In this document: positions 58,495 through 64,000 of the stretch, piece after piece
Layout: the number at the start of each line of letters is the position of its first letter
Position numbering within the stretch: position 1 is the first letter of the stretch
Notes under the pieces: model-generated
Database searches by the model: none
Told to the model about the DNA's origin: nothing
Seen by the model: the letters and a program-made list of their open reading frames with translations, nothing else
Translations under genes and position numbers: made by a program
Assembly (NCBI GenBank): GCA_002110485.1
Contig: MOWL01000067.1
Span: 2,232,001-2,296,000 of the forward strand
Source of the DNA: Emergomyces orientalis
Taxonomy: Eukaryota > Ascomycota > Eurotiomycetes > Onygenales > Ajellomycetaceae
DNA length: 64,000 nt
Reading direction: 5' to 3'

Positions 58495-59861
58495 GTCCAG
58501 TTAATCAACGCTGGCAATTTCTCTGGTTGTTGTTCTTGTAGTTGTTGCTAGTTGAGAGACGTTGTTTCACTCAGGGTAAAAGCGAGTGAAACAAACGGAG
58601 ATATGCGACCTGTTTTGGCTGCGGATGGTAAAGGTTGATTTCATTCGATGTAATGCGACACGCTGAATATCTGCGTTGGCTTTCCTTGTGCTTCGATTCG
58701 AAGCAACCCTCCAACAATAACCGAGGGCCAGCAGATAATAAAACTTCACGCGCCCAATGAGCCGTGATAGTTCGTAGTCGCCAACCGCAATCGTAATTCC
58801 TCGTCCTCACTCCCAGTCCCGTCCCGTAGTGTCGGCGCAATAAAAGTTCCAATCGCAGTTCAAAAAGAAATGCGTTATCCGAATTTGCTCTTAACCGCAC
58901 CCAGCCCGTCTCGCAGCATTTCTCCAGCGGCCCGAGCGAAGAAAAAGGCCCTTCCTATACTCCCACCGGTAAGATAAAGGTAGGGAAAGGTGCGGTTCGT
59001 TCAGCGTCGTTCGTGTCTGTTTCGTGCCCTCGGTTTCCTCTCCTGTCTTATCCTCTGCTCTGGCTGTGAAATGATGCTCTTTCTCCTCCACAAACACGTA
59101 CGTGCACAACTATTAAGGCCGTCACTAGGATGAATATTTTGCGTTCCTGAGATAGCGTATATCGGGATTCCTTGCGTTCGTTCAATGTGGTGGTCTTGAG
59201 TACCCGTTCAATGCCCTTATCCAAGCGTTTCATCGTGAAATCAGATGGAGCGGAATTGTTTTGGTCTTGGCGCGTCGTTGGCAATGAGTGTATTATGTCA
59301 GCAGAATAGGTTAATTCACTGCTAGTCCTATCAAGGACTAGTGTAATATGAGTCGCTATCACGTGATATGAATGAATCTTGGCTGGGAAAGATAGGGATG
59401 GAACCTTGTAGTTATTTTTTATCTCTCGTCCAAAGGAGCCCAATCTCGTATGAAATATCTCAGTATTACTCCTAGCTTAGCTGCGGGAGAACAAACTTAA
59501 CATAACTTGCTTTGTGTTGCTTTAACATTTCAAAACTTGATATTAACAAAAAAGAAACAAGAGTATACATGAAATAATATCAACCAACTAAAAAAAAGTT
59601 CACGGACGAAATTATGTCATCACTGGTCGTCATCATCCCATACCAAGGGATGTTTCCTAATGTTGTTGAATCATCTATACAGTCATGATCTTTGACTCTT
59701 CCCTCCCCTTCTTTTTTGTCATTTTTGTGCCTGTTTTTTTGTTTTTTTAAACCAACTCCAATCTCTAAATCGCCACATCCAAGGTCTAGACACATCCATC
59801 ATCCCTACATCTAATATCCAGCTCTCTCTCTAACCTCGAATCTTATCGATCGTACTTGGGC
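58495..59861. other. Intergenic region between DSN1 and PSD genes
   Basis: This 1.4 kb spacer holds the DSN1 promoter and the PSD 3' end. Minus-strand open frames of up to 131 codons (59,048-59,443) have no recognisable domain or splice context. A short inverted repeat (GTTTCACTC...GAGTGAAAC) lies near 58,564-58,594. Confidence 0.5.
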
Positions 59862-62800
59862 CTATCCATCGGACGGCGCATTCAAGCTACCCTCAATTCT
59901 GCGCATTGCCTCCTCCCGGTCCTTCTCTGTGATATTCTCCTCGCTCTTCCGCATATCGGGCGTATACTCTGGTTCATCAGGGTGGTGGCCAATTGACATG
60001 CCAACGCGGACCTAAATGAAAGCTATAGTTAGAAAAAAAGTACATATTTCGAAGAAACCGAAACCGAGAGGGTTCATCACTCCCTGTTTTTTTCTTTCTT
60101 TCTTTCTCTGTTTCTTTTTTTTTCTTTTCTTCCCTTTTCTCCCGGAGTATAAATGAACAAACTTACCAAAGTCTCAAGCGCTCCCAGGGAATTTCCCACA
60201 AGGTCCGAATCATAGCATATCTTCCCCGGTTCGAACAACACCAACAACGTGCTACCGCCGAATTTGAAATAACCCAGCTCTTCCCCGCGCGCCACCTTCT
60301 CGCCTCCCTCACGCGTAATGACCGTGCTTCCAACCATCATCGCTCCGACACATATTACCATGACACGGCCATGCTCAAGTGAATCGATAGGAACAATGAT
60401 CCTTACATTTTCACCGTACACGTCTAGTGCAGAACGGATCGCCATCGGGTTAACAGTGTAGTATTCGCCTTCTATAGTTTTGGGTGTCCCCATCACGCCA
60501 TCTACGGGAATGTGGAAGCGGTGGTAGTCCTGTGGGGCCAATCTGAATATCCCAAGGGCACCGTTCTTGTACCGCTTCGCGTCGTCCGGGTAGGCTTTTC
60601 CCAGAAGTCGTTCTACAGAAAACTCCCTTCCTTTGACCCAGATTTTGGTCGCTTCGTCGATGCGGTCGAAGACTACAGATCGACAATCTGCTGGAGATAC
60701 GACGATTCGAGGATTATTTGGCGCAGAGCAGGGGCGGGCACCAGGTTTCAGGGCGCGGTAGAAAAACTCGTTGAATGATTTGAATTCGTTGAGTGGAAGG
60801 AGAACTTCTGACATATCCAGCTGGTGGAAGTTGATGAATGGTACGATTTGAGCTGCGGACGAAGGGTCATCATACTTCTTCCCTTGCTTGATACTCAATG
60901 ACTTGAGCATTTTCCGAACTATGATTTTGGTGAGCACAACCCTCTCGTCATATCAAAAAGATAGAAGAATGCGTTTGTGTACATACTTCGTTTTTTCTCC
61001 ATATCCCTACTCTTTAGTCCCTTGTACAGTAGTCGAATGCCAAGTCTGACATACACACTCATCCGCTCCTCGTTTATCTGTCCCGTGATCCTATCCTGAA
61101 CCAGGATATTGGCAGAGTTTGCACCAAGCTTATACCCGCCGTAGGATATCTTCGTAATCACCTTCGAATACCACTTCCGCTGGGCCTGACTAGAGGTCAC
61201 GAAGCCGCCCATGACCAGATTATCAACCTGTCTCCAGTCCTGGCTGACGCAGATAGCAATGTGGGTTATGATATCGGCATCCGATCGCTTTCCCAATCGT
61301 GGCTGGTGGCAAATTGGACATTCTCGAATCTCGACTACATGTTCCTCACCTCCATCCTCTCCAAGGTCATCAGGGTGGAGATTGTCTTCGCTGTCCCCGG
61401 AAGTGCTAGGTTCATCACGAGAAATAGTAGGTACAGCTGGCCGCTCAGGATCAGTATTTGAAGGCAACGTAAGGCTAATTTCGGGCACGTTGTCCTCACT
61501 ACTGGATTGGTTCTCACTTTCCGGGCCATCTTTGGATGAATGGCGCGGCACGAGGTCTCTCATTTTATCACTCAATGATTTTTTCTGTAGGGACTGAAGA
61601 GTGTCCTCCAAACAGATAACAGCTTGATCAAAAGTGAGGTCTGCAGTTTCACTTGAATCATTTTCCTCGGCGAACCTCTTGAAGAACCCGTCTACGGTCG
61701 ACTCTTTGAGTGTCGAACCTAGGGTGTCCAGCATTGTAGTCAATTCAACTTTACTAATACGCGCACTATCATCTGCGTCGTATTGCTTCAGCATCGCTCT
61801 CCAGAACTGTTGGCGCAAGGCCGGGTATGGCATATACTTCGCTTTCACATGGAGCTCGGGAAAATGCTTGTCCTCCCAGCGCTCCTTGTTTTTCAAAGTA
61901 ATCGGGATAATGTAGGTCTTTAGACCATATTCATCAGCGGGAACTTCAGGTTCTTCTACCATGTTCGCTGGTGCTGGAAAGTTTAGCTGGGAAGACGTCT
62001 CAGACGGGACATTGGGAGGAGTAGTGCTTTGCTGTTCCTGCCCAGATTGGCTCGACAACGATGTTGCTGAGCTCTTAGACCTCAATGATGGTTTCGTCAA
62101 TTTCGTCAAACTTGTAGCCGAGGAAGAACGAGACAAGTTGATGCGAAATCGTGATTTAGAGGCAGGTGGGGTAGGGGAAGGTTCCGACGGCGGCCCAGGC
62201 AACTTGTATAATCCCGTCTCTGGATCCGCAACTGGCGCCGCCAATACAAGTGTTTGTAAGGGGAAACTTGACGATGCAACGAAGTCGTTCCCAGAGAGCT
62301 TATCCCTGTCAATGACCGTAAAGGAAATACAATACGACTGCTCATGTTTCATAACTTGGAATACCATTTTCTCCTCGAAAACTGGGTTTAAGTTATGGCG
62401 TACAACACGGGTTCTGAGTGTTTTCTTGCCCAACGATGTGACGACGAAGGGATCCATGTCGAAAGAGGTGCGTGTCACTAAAAGTACGGTGTCAATTAGG
62501 AGGCCATCTCCGACAAAAGAAAATGCAGATTGAGGAGAGAAAGGAATATCCTTACTATTCCGTTCTGGAGGCAAATCCAGGACTTTCACTATTTCCATAA
62601 ACACAATCCCAGAGACGCCATCTTTGGAGCCCGAAAACTGATACGCTCTGGCAGCCATAGACTTGCGTTTCAAACGGGCAATCCGTAGCTTACGCCGGCG
62701 CTTCTCGACGACGTCTGGCTTCGTGGGATCATCAGTTCCGTCAGAGGTCTCGTCCTCCTTCTCAAAGTCGTCTGTGTCAGGAGAAACAACGGGGACAATT

Positions 62801-63631
62801 TCGTCTTCATCATCGCTAGACACGATGGCTTTGAATTTCTGAAATATCTCCGCTGGCTCAGCAGACGGGTTCGTAGGGTCAAAGAGAGTAAATCGCATCT
62901 GGATTTCACCGGATACATCGCTCCTCTTCTTCCCGGCTTTCCGCCCGGAGTGGAGCGTATACCATTGCGGCTATCCCACATCATCAGGAACAAGCAACAA
63001 AATGAAGTTCACGCGACCACTTTCCAAACACGGAAACGCACCTGTGGCTGGATCGTGCCAGCAGAAAATATATCTTCCAGCGGTATATCAAATTCCCCCA
63101 TATAGTCTTTGCCAAATCTATCTTTATCCCAACATATACACTCAAGAAGTGGTACCCCAAGGACGGGTAAGTCGAACGAGACGTTCCATTCCGGATTCAA
63201 TGTTTTGCTTATCGTAGGAGTGGATTGTCGAGCTTCACCCAAGCTTACAACCAAGTACTGTGTAAATCAGGGAGGGGAACACGAGGATCAGCTAGTAAGA
63301 TCGGACAAGATTCGATAGAGATGAATGTGCAGGGAAAACTCACGGGGTCACTCAAGCCATTTCTGTCCTTGGGTGCTAGGTTCCTCCCCTGTAAAATAAC
63401 AACCCAATTAGCTTCTGTTACATGACACACATATTGCTGGTCTCATAGGCCCGCAGATAGACGGGAAACCAAGGTTGTACATACCGATATCACAGTTGCT
63501 TTGAGAATCAACGGTTTGGTATCGGATCCTGATGGTGTGAGGGCAGGACTGAGTTCGACGGAGGGAGTGGTAGTGCCGCTTTTGGTGCTCAGATGGCTCC
63601 CGACACGGCGGGTAAGAGATATTCGGACCAT
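59862..63631 (-). CDS. C2-domain phosphatidylserine decarboxylase (PSD2-like)
   Basis: The enzyme converts phosphatidylserine to phosphatidylethanolamine at endosomal/Golgi membranes. Exons 63631-63485, 63388-63344, 63257-63042, 62970-60987, 60918-60167 and 60011-59862 join in phase to give 1097 residues. A first C2 domain spans about residues 40-145 (GRNLAPKDRNGLSDP, NPEWNVSFDLP, CWDKDRFGKDYMGEF). A second C2 lies near 250-360 (SFDMDPFVVTSLG, LNPVFEEKMVFQV). An EF-hand-like segment (YDADDSARISKVELTTML) follows, then CPICHQPRLGKRSDADIITH. The catalytic PSD domain runs from about 780 (FINFHQLDM, EFFYRALKPGARP, QDYHRFHIPVDG). The autocleavage motif is GGST in FKFGGSTLLVLFE, which makes the pyruvoyl group. 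The ATG at 63631 is used because upstream in-frame codons lack one. Confidence 0.95.
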
Positions 63632-64000
63632 GATGGTATTGTGTATAAGGCTATGATGGCGGACGGGGCGGACGGGGTGGACGGGGTGGACGGGTGGACG
63701 GGGAAAGGATCGTCGCGTGCTCGGGCGGGAAGTGGATGCAGCGGGGTTGACGGTCAACCAAACGGAGGTGAGAGAGAAGTTGAAACAGTGAGAGCTGAGG
63801 TCGAGGCAAGCTGGGAGTGCTTAATGGGTAGTTAACAGCACAATTGTCAAGGTGATCCAGCGGCCTTGGTGAGACGAGAGCAAAGAAGGTGAAAATAGGC
63901 GTTGGGATGGGCGGATGTCGCAGAGCATTAACAGCTGTAGTGGGGAAAGGAAATAGATTGGAGTGGAGCGGTGGCCTCAGCTGAGGAGAGCAAAGAACAG
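63632..64000. other. PSD upstream region with GGACGGGGT minisatellite
   Basis: GGACGGGG(C/T) units repeat at 63,661-63,703. No other gene is seen before the window end. Confidence 0.5.

Noticed and set aside
59048..59443. 131-codon minus-strand open frame between DSN1 and PSD
   Set aside because: No recognisable domain, no ATG context or splice signals that stand out; treated as spacer.

Overview
This 64 kb window reads as nuclear DNA of a filamentous ascomycete. Genes carry short introns (about 50-70 bp) with GTAAGT/GTATGT donors and CTAAC-like branch points. The genes include fungal-type families such as URC4, Mis13/DSN1, an SSN3-type CDK8, a Vps73-like sugar transporter and an NB-ARC/TPR NLR. 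The overall gene style suggests Eurotiomycetes, perhaps Onygenales; that placement is inference and I do not name a genus.

Layout. 1-4.0 kb: the 3' part of an NB-ARC/TPR gene, split by a nested transposon insertion. 4.3-7.4 kb: a heavily mutated GH31 alpha-glucosidase pseudogene (-). 8.3-10.5 kb: dynactin p25 (+) and an Arf6-type GTPase (-), convergent. 11.4-13.8 kb: an amidase pseudogene (+) and a frameshifted cysteine-rich gene (-). 15.4-19.1 kb: an F-box protein (+) and a 14-TM MFS transporter (-). 20.6-25.9 kb: MCM2 (-) and a UBR7/Mlo2-type UBR-box protein (+), divergent. 26.9-31.4 kb: a small ORF and the Mediator kinase SSN3/CDK8 (-). 32.6-35.7 kb: a small membrane protein and URC4 (+). 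35.7-41.4 kb: a gene-poor stretch with decayed remnants. 41.4-43.0 kb: a Vps73-like transporter (+). 44.1-47.0 kb: a secreted Cys/Pro-rich repeat protein (-). 48.5-50.1 kb: a GT71 mannosyltransferase pseudogene (-). 51.4-55.3 kb: an SLC35-type transporter and a GT17 glycosyltransferase (+). 55.6 kb: a foldback MITE. 56.2-58.5 kb: the kinetochore protein DSN1 (-). 59.9-63.6 kb: a C2-domain phosphatidylserine decarboxylase (-).

The window alternates between intact housekeeping genes (replication, kinetochore, vesicle traffic, Mediator, lipid synthesis) and accessory segments holding broken genes, transposon debris and repeats. Losses cluster in hydrolases, cell-wall/glycan enzymes and self/non-self receptor-type genes. 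No operon-like system is expected here. The most unusual items are the nested insertion in the NLR gene, the secreted protein whose 1.7 kb minisatellite is open in several frames on both strands, and the tandem duplication that copied a splice acceptor in the GH31 pseudogene.
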